This document shows, in pieces, positions 1 to 8,187 of a DNA stretch of 64,000 bases. The stretch lies in the NCBI GenBank assembly GCA_038521865.1, contig JBCBKO010000006.1, positions 62,001-126,000 of the forward strand. Reading direction: 5' to 3'. Every line of letters starts with the position of its first letter. Within the stretch, counting starts at the first letter, position 1. The notes under the pieces were generated by a model. That model had not been told where the DNA came from and ran no database searches. It saw nothing but the letters and a program-made list of their open reading frames with translations. A program made the translations under genes and the position numbers. Origin of the DNA: CALBPI01 sp038521865. Its GTDB lineage: Bacteria > Pseudomonadota > Gammaproteobacteria > Steroidobacterales > Woeseiaceae.

Positions 1-404
1 CGAGCCAAAGCGACCTCAAAGTTGTCACTGAGCGTCAACCCACCGAAGCTGAATGGCGCGACCTTGGATTTGCATGGCAGGTCGTGAAATACGTTAAGTC
101 GAACGCGATCATTTTTTGCAAGGACCTTGCGACTGTCGGGATTGGTGCAGGCCAGATGAGCCGCGTCTACTCCACCCGAATCGCTGCGATCAAGGCTGCC
201 GATGAGGGTCTGCAGGTTTCGGCAAGTGTCATGGCATCGGATGCGTTTTTTCCATTCCGGGACGGACTGGACAGTGCGGCGGAACACGGCATCTCTGCGG
301 TGATTCAACCCGGCGGATCGATTCGCGACGATGAAGTCATCGCGGCCGCGAATGAGCATGGTCTCGCGATGGTCTTCACTGGCATGCGTCACTTCCGTCA
401 CTAA
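1..404 (+). CDS. purH: PurH, bifunctional AICAR transformylase/IMP cyclohydrolase (3' part)
   Basis: This is the C-terminal end of the enzyme that formylates AICAR and closes the ring to IMP, the last two steps of de novo purine synthesis in the cytosol. The frame is open from base 3 and the gene begins outside the window. The visible 133 residues carry family hallmarks of the transformylase domain: WQVVKYVKSNAI, IGAGQMSRV, the segment ASDAFFPFRDG and the terminal IQPGGSIRDDEV followed by GMRHFRH. The stop codon overlaps the start of purD by one base (TAATG), so the two are almost certainly cotranscribed, the usual purHD order. Confidence 0.96.
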   Translation, partial: SQSDLKVVTERQPTEAEWRDLGFAWQVVKYVKSNAIIFCKDLATVGIGAGQMSRVYSTRIAAIKAADEGLQVSASVMASDAFFPFRDGLDSAAEHGISAVIQPGGSIRDDEVIAAANEHGLAMVFTGMRHFRH

Positions 405-1696
405 TGCGCGTCCTGATCGTTGGCAGCGGCGGGCGTGAACATGCAATGGCGTGGCAGTGCGCGCAGGGTAAGCACATCGAGCAGGTGATCGTCGTGCCGG
501 GCAACCCCGGTACCGCCAGCGAGCCGAAAGTTCGAAACATAGCGGCCGATATCGCCGACAACGACGCGCTGATCGCCGTTGCAAAGCGCGAATCCGTTGA
601 TCTGATGATTGTCGGGCCCGAACAACCACTGGTAAACGGCCTCGTCGACGCCTGTCAATCCGCTGGCATCGCCTGCTTCGGTCCCACTGCAAACGGCGCG
701 CAGCTAGAAGGATCGAAGTCTTTTACCAAGGGATTCCTGCAGCGTCACGGCATTCCGACCGCAAGCTATGCGACTTTCGAGGATTTCGAATCGGCCCGCG
801 CACACATCGAGCAGCGCGGTGCACCGTGTGTCGTCAAGGCCGACGGCCTGGCCGCCGGCAAGGGCGTTGTGGTCGCACAGACCACGGAGGAAGCGATACA
901 GGCCGCAGAAGATATGTTGGTCGACGAGCGTTTCGGCGGCGCCAGTCAACGCATCGTCGTTGAAGACTTCCTGGTCGGCGAGGAAGCCAGCCTCATTGCC
1001 GTGACCGACGGGACCCACGTCGTTCCTCTGGCCAGCTCACAAGACCACAAGGCACGGGATAACGGCGATCGTGGCCCAAACACTGGAGGGATGGGCGCCT
1101 ATTCACCCGCACCCGTGCTCAGCGGTACCGTTGCAGATCGCGCGGTTCAGGAGATTCTCGAACCCACCGTCGCTGGCCTGCGCGCGGACGGCATCAACTA
1201 CGTCGGCATTCTATACGCTGGCCTGATGATCGACGATCACGGTCAAGCGCGAGTGCTCGAATACAACTGCAGGCTCGGTGATCCAGAGACGCAGCCCATT
1301 ATGCGCAGGCTCCGCACACCGCTGGATCAGATCTGCACCGCCGCCATCAACGGCACCCTCGCCGAATTAACGATTCAGTGGGATGAGCGAGCGTCGTTGG
1401 GGGTAGTAATGGCGGCCGAGGGCTATCCGGGCAGCGCAACCACCGGCAAACCCATCAACGGGCTCTCGGATGCTGAGGCGCTGGATACGGTAAAGGTATT
1501 TCAGGCGGGGACACGGCAAGAGAACGACACGCTGGTCACAGCGGGCGGTCGCGTCCTTTGTGTTACAGCGCTGGGCAACACCATCACCAGCGCTTCGCGC
1601 GCTGCTTACGCGGGCGTTGAAGCAATCTCATGGCAGGGCGCTTTCTGCCGGGAAGACATCGGCCATCGTGCTATCTCGAGAGAGCGCGATGCTTGA
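404..1696 (+). CDS. purD: PurD, phosphoribosylamine-glycine ligase
   Basis: GAR synthetase joins glycine to phosphoribosylamine with ATP, the second step of purine synthesis. The 430-residue length is typical. The N-terminal GSGGREHA opening, the ATP-grasp region (KADGLAAGKGV near residue 145, then VEDFLVGEEAS), GPNTGGMGAYSPAP and the metal-binding YNCRLGDPETQ are all present. The ATG at 404 overlaps the purH stop, giving translational coupling. The 3' end overlaps the start of moeA by 8 bases, which places a molybdenum-cofactor gene directly in the purine operon. Confidence 0.97.
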   Translation: MRVLIVGSGGREHAMAWQCAQGKHIEQVIVVPGNPGTASEPKVRNIAADIADNDALIAVAKRESVDLMIVGPEQPLVNGLVDACQSAGIACFGPTANGAQLEGSKSFTKGFLQRHGIPTASYATFEDFESARAHIEQRGAPCVVKADGLAAGKGVVVAQTTEEAIQAAEDMLVDERFGGASQRIVVEDFLVGEEASLIAVTDGTHVVPLASSQDHKARDNGDRGPNTGGMGAYSPAPVLSGTVADRAVQEILEPTVAGLRADGINYVGILYAGLMIDDHGQARVLEYNCRLGDPETQPIMRRLRTPLDQICTAAINGTLAELTIQWDERASLGVVMAAEGYPGSATTGKPINGLSDAEALDTVKVFQAGTRQENDTLVTAGGRVLCVTALGNTITSASRAAYAGVEAISWQGAFCREDIGHRAISRERDA

Positions 1697-2894
1697 CGTC
1701 GCTAGCGCAGCGGCCGAAATACTCGGACGTGCGAAGCCACTGTCGACTGAACTCACAGCACTTGAGCACCTGTCAGGAAGGATTCTCGCTGAACCGATCT
1801 ATGCCGAGCGCGACCAGCCACCATTCGACCGAGTGACCATGGACGGCATCGCGGTGCGTTTCGAGCGCGGGCGAAAGCGATGGCGCCTCGCAGGCCGACA
1901 ACTCGCCGGACAACCTCCATCCAAGCTCGCGACGCTAGGCGATGCAATCGAGATCATGACCGGGGCAGTCCGACCCCACGGCGCGGACACCATCATCCCG
2001 AACGAACACTACAGCGTGATCTCGGGCAGCGGCGGTGACGAAATCATGCTGGAGTCTGGCTACCAACCACGTGCGGGGCAGCATCTGCACGCCCGAGCCA
2101 GCGATCATGTTGCGGGTACGCTGCTGATCGACCAGGGCGCTCGGATCGGACCTGCTGAGGTCGCCATTATCGCCAGCGCGGGCAGAACCGCCGTAACGAC
2201 GTTCCGTATGCCGAGAGTCGCTGTGGTCGCTACGGGTGACGAACTTGTCGCCGCAGGAGATCCGATTCAGCCCCATGAAATTCGCCTGTCCAATGCGCCT
2301 GCGCTGGTCGCAGCGCTGGGCGCCATCGGCTTAGTAGACAGTGAATGGCACCACCTGCCGGACAACAAGACCGTGTTGGGCGATGCATTGGCGACGATTA
2401 TCGAAGCCAACGACGTCGTTTTGCTTTCGGGGGGTGTCTCACGCGGTAAAGCGGACTATGTACCGGACGTCCTTGAGGCGTTAGGCGCTACCTGCCACTT
2501 CCATCGAGTCGCTCAAAAACCGGGCAAACCGCTCTGGTTCGGGTCGACTGCTAACGGATGCCTTGTATTCGGGCTACCAGGCAATCCGGTGTCTACGCTC
2601 GCCTGCTTCTGCCGGTACGTAAGACCCGCATTGTTGAACCTCAAGGGTCAGACCGACAAACCGGTTTCAACAGTCAAGTTGGGTGCGCAATGGCAGTTTT
2701 CGCCAAAACTCACGGCACTGGTACCCGTCGTCATCTCAAGCGACGATTCGGGTGTTACATGGGCGAAGCCCCTCGGCACAAATACCAGCGGGGATTTCAC
2801 CGCATTGGCGGGTGCGGACGGGTTTGTGGAACTGCCGGCGGCCGACTCCGTGTTCGAGGCCGGCCGCACAGTCGCATTCTTTGGCTGGCGCTAG
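1689..2894 (+). CDS. moeA: MoeA, molybdopterin molybdenumtransferase
   Basis: MoeA inserts molybdate into adenylylated molybdopterin to give the active molybdenum cofactor. The 401-residue product has the family motifs MDGIAV (residues 51-56), GADTIIPNE, VATGDEL, GGVSRGKADYV, AQKPGKP and FGLPGNPVS. I chose the ATG at 1689, which overlaps the purD stop by 8 bases; the frame remains open further upstream inside purD but shows no homology there. It converges on rho with a 4-base 3' overlap. No moaB or mobA gene is visible nearby, so its place in the purine operon looks like cotranscription rather than a cofactor cluster. Confidence 0.93.
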   Translation: MLDVASAAAEILGRAKPLSTELTALEHLSGRILAEPIYAERDQPPFDRVTMDGIAVRFERGRKRWRLAGRQLAGQPPSKLATLGDAIEIMTGAVRPHGADTIIPNEHYSVISGSGGDEIMLESGYQPRAGQHLHARASDHVAGTLLIDQGARIGPAEVAIIASAGRTAVTTFRMPRVAVVATGDELVAAGDPIQPHEIRLSNAPALVAALGAIGLVDSEWHHLPDNKTVLGDALATIIEANDVVLLSGGVSRGKADYVPDVLEALGATCHFHRVAQKPGKPLWFGSTANGCLVFGLPGNPVSTLACFCRYVRPALLNLKGQTDKPVSTVKLGAQWQFSPKLTALVPVVISSDDSGVTWAKPLGTNTSGDFTALAGADGFVELPAADSVFEAGRTVAFFGWR

Positions 2895-4318
2895 CGACGC
2901 ATCGCGTCGAAAAACAACGCGTTCGTCTTGGTGTCCTGCATCTTTCCAAGCAGGAATTCGACAGCCGCCAGCTCGTCCATCGGGTGCAGCACTTTGCGCA
3001 ACACCCACATCTTCTGCAGCTCCTCCGGGTCGGTGAGCAAGTCTTCCTTGCGCGTTCCCGAACGGTTGATGTTGATCGATGGGTAGATGCGCTTCTCGGC
3101 GATGCGCCGATCCAGATGGATCTCCATGTTGCCGGTGCCTTTGAATTCCTCGTAGATGACCTCGTCCATCTTGGATCCGGTGTCCACAAGTGCCGTGGCG
3201 AGAATCGTCAGGCTGCCGCCCTCTTCCACGTTGCGCGCGGCACCGAAGAATCGTTTGGGCCTGTGCAGCGCGTTGGCATCCACACCACCGGTTAGCACTT
3301 TGCCCGAAGACGGGACGACCGTGTTGTAGGCGCGTGCCAGGCGAGTGATCGAATCGAGCAGGATCACAACGTCGCGTTTGTGTTCGACCAGGCGCTTCGC
3401 TTTTTCAATGACCATCTCAGCTACCTGCACATGACGACTGGCAGGCTCATCGAAGGTAGAAGAGACCACCTCGCCGCGCACCGTACGCGCCATCTCGGTA
3501 ACCTCCTCCGGCCGCTCGTCGATCAGCAGGACGATCAGGTCGCACTCCGGATGGTTGGCAGAAATCGCAGATGCGACGTTCTGCAGCAACATCGTCTTAC
3601 CGGCCTTCGGCGGCGATACGATCAAACCGCGCTGGCCTTTACCAATCGGTGCAACCAGATCGATGATGCGGGCTGTCAGATCCTCCTTGCTGCCGTTGCC
3701 CTGCTCGAGCTTAAGCCGATCACGCGGGAACAATGGTGTCAGGTTTTCGAACAACACCTTGCTGCGCGTGTTCTCGGGCGGCTCATGGTTGATCTGGCCG
3801 ACCTTGAGTAACGCAAAGTAGCGCTCACCGTCCTTGGGAGGACGAATCAGGCCGGAAACCGTATCTCCGGTCCGCAAGTTGAACCGACGAATCTGGCTCG
3901 GAGAGACGTAGATGTCGTCTGGCCCAGCCATGTAGGAGCTATCCGACGAGCGGAGAAAACCGAACCCGTCTTGCAGGATCTCAAGAACGCCGTCGCCGTA
4001 AATGTTTTCGCCATTCTTGGCGTGGGCCTTAAGCACCGCAAAAATGATGTCTTGCTTCCGGGACCGTGCCAGCCCTTCAAGACCCATCGACTCCCCGAGC
4101 TCTACCAGAGACGCCGCGGGGCGAGTCTTCAGCTCCGTCAGATTCATTGCATCCTTGCTTTGCTCGAGCTCCTCCGGCGGGATGACCTCGAGACTGCCGC
4201 CATCATCAAACGGAAGATCACTGTGTGTTCTCTTCCGACCGGACTTGCGGCGAGATTTTTTCTTTGTGTTGTTGCTCCGCTGCGATTGCTGCGGACGCGG
4301 ACGGGTACTCGTGTTCAA
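2891..4318 (-). CDS. rho: Transcription termination factor Rho
   Basis: Rho is the hexameric RNA-dependent ATPase that ends transcription. The core matches gammaproteobacterial Rho from MNLTELK onward: the GFGFLR RNA-binding region, Walker A in PPKAGKT, VLLIDERPEEVTEM and the C-terminal GTGNMEIHLDRR. The start is unclear. ATG at 4147 gives a standard 418-aa protein and has AAGGA just upstream. The frame stays open upstream through a Lys/Arg-rich and then acidic extension containing DLPFDD, reaching a TTG at 4316-4318 preceded by GTGAGG (used here) and an ATG at 4351 that overlaps trxA and lacks a Shine-Dalgarno. N-terminal extensions are known in Xanthomonas-type Rho. The gene follows trxA, as in many gammaproteobacteria. 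Confidence 0.95.
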   Translation of the reverse strand: MNTSTRPRPQQSQRSNNTKKKSRRKSGRKRTHSDLPFDDGGSLEVIPPEELEQSKDAMNLTELKTRPAASLVELGESMGLEGLARSRKQDIIFAVLKAHAKNGENIYGDGVLEILQDGFGFLRSSDSSYMAGPDDIYVSPSQIRRFNLRTGDTVSGLIRPPKDGERYFALLKVGQINHEPPENTRSKVLFENLTPLFPRDRLKLEQGNGSKEDLTARIIDLVAPIGKGQRGLIVSPPKAGKTMLLQNVASAISANHPECDLIVLLIDERPEEVTEMARTVRGEVVSSTFDEPASRHVQVAEMVIEKAKRLVEHKRDVVILLDSITRLARAYNTVVPSSGKVLTGGVDANALHRPKRFFGAARNVEEGGSLTILATALVDTGSKMDEVIYEEFKGTGNMEIHLDRRIAEKRIYPSININRSGTRKEDLLTDPEELQKMWVLRKVLHPMDELAAVEFLLGKMQDTKTNALFFDAMRR

Positions 4319-4325
4319 GTCGACC

Positions 4326-4652
4326 TCACAGGTTGCCGTCGATAAATTCATTCAATGCAACTTTGGACATTGCACCGAGCTTCTGGCCTTGTACGTCGCC
4401 GCCCTTGATCAACATGATCGTTGGGATACTGCGGATGCCGTACTTCGGCGGGGTGTTCGGGTTCTCGTCGATATTGAGCTTGACGATTTTGAGGCGGTCA
4501 CCGTATTCCTCCGCAGCTGCCTCGAGCAACGGCGAAATCATCTTGCAGGGTCCGCACCACTCGGCCCAGAAATCGAGTAGAACAGGTACATCAGAGTCCA
4601 GAACATCGGTCTGGAAAGTGGCATCGGTGGTATGCAGGATTCGGTCGCTCAA
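4326..4652 (-). CDS. trxA: Thioredoxin 1 (TrxA)
   Basis: Small cytosolic disulfide reductase of 108 residues. The active site WCGPC (Cys33 and Cys36), FWAEWCGPCK and the cis-proline region IRSIPTIMLI are intact. The start codon is TTG (bases 4650-4652 on the minus strand), with GAGGG about 7 bases upstream; no ATG gives a full-length product. It precedes rho with little or no gap and diverges from rhlB across about 410 bases, the classical rhlB-trxA-rho arrangement. Confidence 0.97.
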   Translation of the reverse strand: MSDRILHTTDATFQTDVLDSDVPVLLDFWAEWCGPCKMISPLLEAAAEEYGDRLKIVKLNIDENPNTPPKYGIRSIPTIMLIKGGDVQGQKLGAMSKVALNEFIDGNL

Positions 4653-5065
4653 TGGACTACCCTCAGGTTTCGCTGGATTGAAATAACAGTTGTGGATTGA
4701 GTTTTTGATGTTCGGCGTGGCGTACGTCGATATCGGTCTTTAATGGCCCCCAACCACCGATGATGACGTGACGCGCCAGATCAGGCACTATTGCGCATTG
4801 ACCATCGATCCTTACGACGCAGTGCGTCCCTCTGGGTCGATCCTGATATTGCCCTGCCAGCGATCTGTTTCTTTAACCTTGCAGCGGTCTACCGCGTTTG
4901 ACGGTGCTTGCGCGCGAAGTGCAGCGGGACAGATTCAGGATATTAAATGCAACGGTCGTTGCGCGTTGTTGACCTAATTTCAACCCGTCACGACAAATTT
5001 TGCAAGTGCCTTAGGCTCAGAATTTGACAGGCAGCGGCCCCGTACAACAAAAAACGACGAATTGA
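4653..5065 (+). promoter_or_regulatory. trxA/rhlB divergent intergenic region
   Basis: These 413 bases separate the divergent trxA-rho and rhlB units and must hold both promoters. I see no convincing -35/-10 pair. TTGACC at 4969-4974 and TTGACA at 5024-5029 are candidate -35 elements for rhlB but lack good -10 partners. Two short inverted repeats are visible: GACGCA/TGCGTC at 4816-4828 and GCAACG/CGTTGC at 4949-4962. A 69-codon open frame at 4768-4977 shows no recognisable protein and no ribosome binding site, so I do not call it. Confidence 0.5.
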
Positions 5066-6478
5066 ATGGCTAACGAACACCTCTCCACTTTAAGTTTCAG
5101 CGAGCTGCCGCTCCCTGAGTCGCTGATGCAAGGCATCACAGATGCAGGCTTCGAGAACGCAACACCGATTCAGGCACAAACGCTGCCGATTGCACTCGGT
5201 GGCAGCGATGTCGCCGGGCAGGCACAAACCGGCACAGGCAAGACCGCCGCGTTCCTCATCGCGATGTTCAATCGCCTGGTGAGCGAGCAAGTCGAAGCAA
5301 CAGAACCTACCGAGGGCTCAACGGGCATCCGCGCGTTGGTTCTGGCACCGACGCGGGAGCTTGCGATTCAGATCGCGGATGATGCCGCGGTACTCGGCAA
5401 ACATACCGGACTTCGTACAGCGCTCGCCTACGGGGGTACCGACTATGAGAAGCAGCGCAACCGAATTGCCGAGGGTGCAGATATTCTGATCGGCACGCCC
5501 GGGCGCATTATCGACTACTTCAAGCAACGTGTTTTCCACCTGCGAGATGCGCAGGTGTTGGTTCTCGATGAAGCGGATCGGATGTTCGATCTCGGCTTCA
5601 TTAAAGATATCCGATATCTGCTGCGCAGGCTGCCGCCGGCTGATGCGAGGCTCAACCTACTGTTCTCCGCAACCCTGTCTTATCGCGTCATGGAACTCGC
5701 GGCAGAGCACATGAACGACCCTGAGCTCGTTCGCATCGAACCCGAGAAGGTCACGGCTGATCGCGTCGAACAGTCCATCTACTACCCGGCGAACGACGAA
5801 AAAATTCCACTTCTGATTCAGCTCATGAACGATTTGGAGATCGATCGTACGATGGTGTTCGTCAACACCAAACGGGCTGCGGAGCGTCTTGAAGACACTC
5901 TGAACGCAAACGGGATCGTCGCGCAGGCAATATCCGGCGATGTTCCTCAGCGCAAACGACTACGGATGCTAAAGGCGTTCCAGAGCGGCGAACTCAAGGT
6001 TTTGATTGGCACAGATGTCGCGTCACGAGGGTTGCACATCGATGATGTGACCCACGTATTCAACTACGACTTGCCGCAAGACCGTGAAGACTACGTGCAC
6101 CGCATCGGCAGGACGGCTCGCGCCGGCGCCTCGGGCGTCGCTGTCAGCTTCGGGTGTGAGCAGTACGTAATGTCGCTGCCCGACATTGAAGACTACATCG
6201 GGTTTCGGATTCCGGTCGCGAGCTTTGATCACGAATCGTTGCCCGAGATCGAGATCCCGCCGCGCAGACCACGCAAAGGCCCACCCCGAAAAGGCGGCGC
6301 TCGTAGTGGTGGGTCTCGCAGTGGCGGGCGGCGCGGCGGTGGATCGCATCGTGAATCTGCTCCACGGGCCGCTGAGCCCAGCGCCAACTCGGAAGATGGC
6401 ACAAAGAAAAAACGCAGGCGCCGGCGGCGCCGCAAGCCATCGGGCGACCGACCGGCTAATCCTCCGTCAACAGACTAG
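5066..6478 (+). CDS. rhlB: DEAD-box ATP-dependent RNA helicase RhlB
   Basis: RNA helicase of the RhlB/RhlE group; in gammaproteobacteria RhlB unwinds RNA for the degradosome. Motifs in order are the Q motif near residues 33-40, AQTGTGKT (53-60), PTRELA, GG, TPGR, DEAD (168-171), SAT and HRIGRTAR. Roughly the last 70 residues are a low-complexity Arg/Lys/Gly tail (RSGGRRGGG, KKKRRRRRRRK), a likely RNA- or RNase E-binding tail. The position divergent from trxA-rho supports RhlB over RhlE. The 3' end overlaps the convergent nucleotidase gene by 23 bases. The start has only a weak Shine-Dalgarno. Confidence 0.9.
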   Translation: MANEHLSTLSFSELPLPESLMQGITDAGFENATPIQAQTLPIALGGSDVAGQAQTGTGKTAAFLIAMFNRLVSEQVEATEPTEGSTGIRALVLAPTRELAIQIADDAAVLGKHTGLRTALAYGGTDYEKQRNRIAEGADILIGTPGRIIDYFKQRVFHLRDAQVLVLDEADRMFDLGFIKDIRYLLRRLPPADARLNLLFSATLSYRVMELAAEHMNDPELVRIEPEKVTADRVEQSIYYPANDEKIPLLIQLMNDLEIDRTMVFVNTKRAAERLEDTLNANGIVAQAISGDVPQRKRLRMLKAFQSGELKVLIGTDVASRGLHIDDVTHVFNYDLPQDREDYVHRIGRTARAGASGVAVSFGCEQYVMSLPDIEDYIGFRIPVASFDHESLPEIEIPPRRPRKGPPRKGGARSGGSRSGGRRGGGSHRESAPRAAEPSANSEDGTKKKRRRRRRRKPSGDRPANPPSTD

Positions 6479-7115
6479 CAACACGATCAACAACATGGTT
6501 TGCGGGCACAGGACGCGCCGGTCTTCGGCTGTCGGGATGCGTCAGTCCTATTGTCGCGCCGAGGCCAAAGACTTCTGCAGCGCGCAGCACCGACGCACTG
6601 TCATCGATCAACACGCATGACTCCCGTTCAATCCCGCTGGATTGTGAGAATCGCTGCCAGAACGCCTGAGACTCCTTGGGGGCTCGGAAATCGTGCGAGC
6701 TGTAGACCTCGTCCATGTAGCCGGTCACACCCGTATGCGTGTCTTTGAGCTCCAGCAACGCACGCGTGGAATTGGTCACCAACACTAGGCGATACCCGCT
6801 GGCTTTGGCTCGTTGCAGAAACCCTTCAGCACCATCAAGAAAAGCGATCCGATCCTCGCAAGCACGCTTGAGAGCCATGATGTCGAGCGACAAGGCATCG
6901 CTCCAGAAGTCCAGGCAGTACCAGTTGAGTGTGCCCTCTTCGCGGGCAATTCGGCTGGCGACCTGTTCGCGCGCCGCGGCATCCGGCAGGCGGTTGGCGT
7001 CAGCGAAAGCCTTCGGCACAAGTTCTTGCCAAAAAAAGTTGTCATACGCGAGATCGAGCAGCGTGCCGTCCATATCGAGCAGCAGCGTATCCCGGTTTCC
7101 AAAGACGTGATGCAT
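6456..7115 (-). CDS. yrfG: YrfG-like GMP/IMP nucleotidase (HAD family)
   Basis: HAD-superfamily phosphatase of 219 residues resembling E. coli YrfG (NudF-neighbour GMP/IMP 5'-nucleotidase). Motif I is DMDGTLLD with nucleophile Asp14 and Asp16; motif II is the Thr/Ser in VTNSTRA; the motif III lysine is in APKES; motif IV is LIDDS. NWYCLDFWS in the cap region is typical of the family. It is transcribed toward rhlB and divergently from cysQ across about 60 bases. The substrate assignment rests on family resemblance only. Confidence 0.85.
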   Translation of the reverse strand: MHHVFGNRDTLLLDMDGTLLDLAYDNFFWQELVPKAFADANRLPDAAAREQVASRIAREEGTLNWYCLDFWSDALSLDIMALKRACEDRIAFLDGAEGFLQRAKASGYRLVLVTNSTRALLELKDTHTGVTGYMDEVYSSHDFRAPKESQAFWQRFSQSSGIERESCVLIDDSASVLRAAEVFGLGATIGLTHPDSRRPARPVPANHVVDRVASLLTED

Positions 7116-7174
7116 CCCATTAGTGTATCAAACCGTCGACTGCTACCATCGCCGCTGATTTTTGGAGCCGCACC

Positions 7175-7954
7175 ATGCAATTACCGTATCCTTACGCCGT
7201 CGAGCTCGCTAAAAAGGCAGGCGATGCCATCCTCGAGGTCTATAACACCGACTTCGACGTTGCCGAAAAGGAAGACGAATCGCCATTAACCCGTGCCGAT
7301 CTTGCCGCCCATCACGTGATCAGCGACGGCCTTGCGAGACAGGATGCTCACACACCCATCATCAGCGAAGAAGGCGGGCTACCCGAGTTCCAGGTGCGTC
7401 GCGAGTGGTCACGATATTGGTTGATCGATCCGCTCGATGGAACGAAAGAGTTCATCAAGCGAAACGGCGAGTTCACCGTCAACATCGCACTGATCGAAAA
7501 CCATCGCCCGGTGTTTGGGGTCGTACATGTACCGGTCACTGGCGTCACTTATGTCGGTAGCGCTGGCGCCGGGGCCTGGAAGATAGAAGCCGATGGCACC
7601 GCGAACCGGATTCGCGTTGCCGCCGAAACACCCAACACCGCTCGCATTGTTGGCAGCCGCTCACACCAGAGCGACGCTGTTGCCGAATGGCTTGCTGCAA
7701 TTGGTGAACACGACATCATCGCCATGGGAAGCTCGCTCAAATTCTGCGTGGTCGCAGAAGGCCAGGCCGACGTTTACCCACGACTCGGTCTGACGTCAGA
7801 ATGGGACACCGGAGCAGCACAGGCTGTCGTTGAGGCGGCCGGTGGCGCAGTTGTTACGCTAGACGGCATGCCTCTGGCGTACAATACGAAAGGGGAAATC
7901 TTGAACCCGCACTTTATCGTGATCGGCAGTCGCGGGCGGGACTGGCTAGGCTAG
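7175..7954 (+). CDS. cysQ: CysQ, 3'(2'),5'-bisphosphate nucleotidase
   Basis: Inositol-monophosphatase-fold enzyme of 259 residues that removes the 3' phosphate of PAP, recycling the by-product of sulfate assimilation. Metal ligands are visible in SEEGG (Glu65, Glu66), DPLDGT (Asp85, Asp88) and the C-terminal EWDTGAAQAVVEAAGG. The ATG is preceded by GGAG at 7-base spacing. A DUF465 gene follows after 5 bases and is probably cotranscribed. Confidence 0.93.
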   Translation: MQLPYPYAVELAKKAGDAILEVYNTDFDVAEKEDESPLTRADLAAHHVISDGLARQDAHTPIISEEGGLPEFQVRREWSRYWLIDPLDGTKEFIKRNGEFTVNIALIENHRPVFGVVHVPVTGVTYVGSAGAGAWKIEADGTANRIRVAAETPNTARIVGSRSHQSDAVAEWLAAIGEHDIIAMGSSLKFCVVAEGQADVYPRLGLTSEWDTGAAQAVVEAAGGAVVTLDGMPLAYNTKGEILNPHFIVIGSRGRDWLG

Positions 7955-7959
7955 GCGAT

Positions 7960-8187
7960 ATGGACGACAACATCACCGAAATTCTGGAGCACGAGCAGTT
8001 ATCGCTGCTCGCGAAGCTCAAGGAATTGCGCGTGATGCATCGCGATCTTGATGATCTGATCGATCGTCTGTCGCACGACGCAACGATGGATCAAATCCGA
8101 CTGCGGCGCCTCAAGAAACGCAAGTTACAGTTAAAGGACGCCATCGCCCGAATGGAGTCCAACATCATTCCTGATCTGAACGCCTGA
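7960..8187 (+). CDS. Small DUF465 (YdcH-like) coiled-coil protein
   Basis: This 75-residue, highly charged, all-helical protein has the DUF465/YdcH pattern: an N-terminal EHEQLSLLAKLKEL helix, then DLDDLIDRL, and a basic LRRLKKRKLQLKD helix in the second half. The function of the family is unknown. It lies 5 bases after cysQ with AGG upstream of the ATG. Its 3' end overlaps the convergent trhO gene by 23 bases. Confidence 0.85.
   Translation: MDDNITEILEHEQLSLLAKLKELRVMHRDLDDLIDRLSHDATMDQIRLRRLKKRKLQLKDAIARMESNIIPDLNA

Noticed and set aside
2558..3295. 245-codon plus-strand frame over the moeA/rho junction
   Set aside because: Overlaps the ends of two conserved genes in other frames and has no family match.
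4768..4977. 69-codon frame in the trxA/rhlB gap
   Set aside because: No Shine-Dalgarno, no domain, and the region must hold two promoters.
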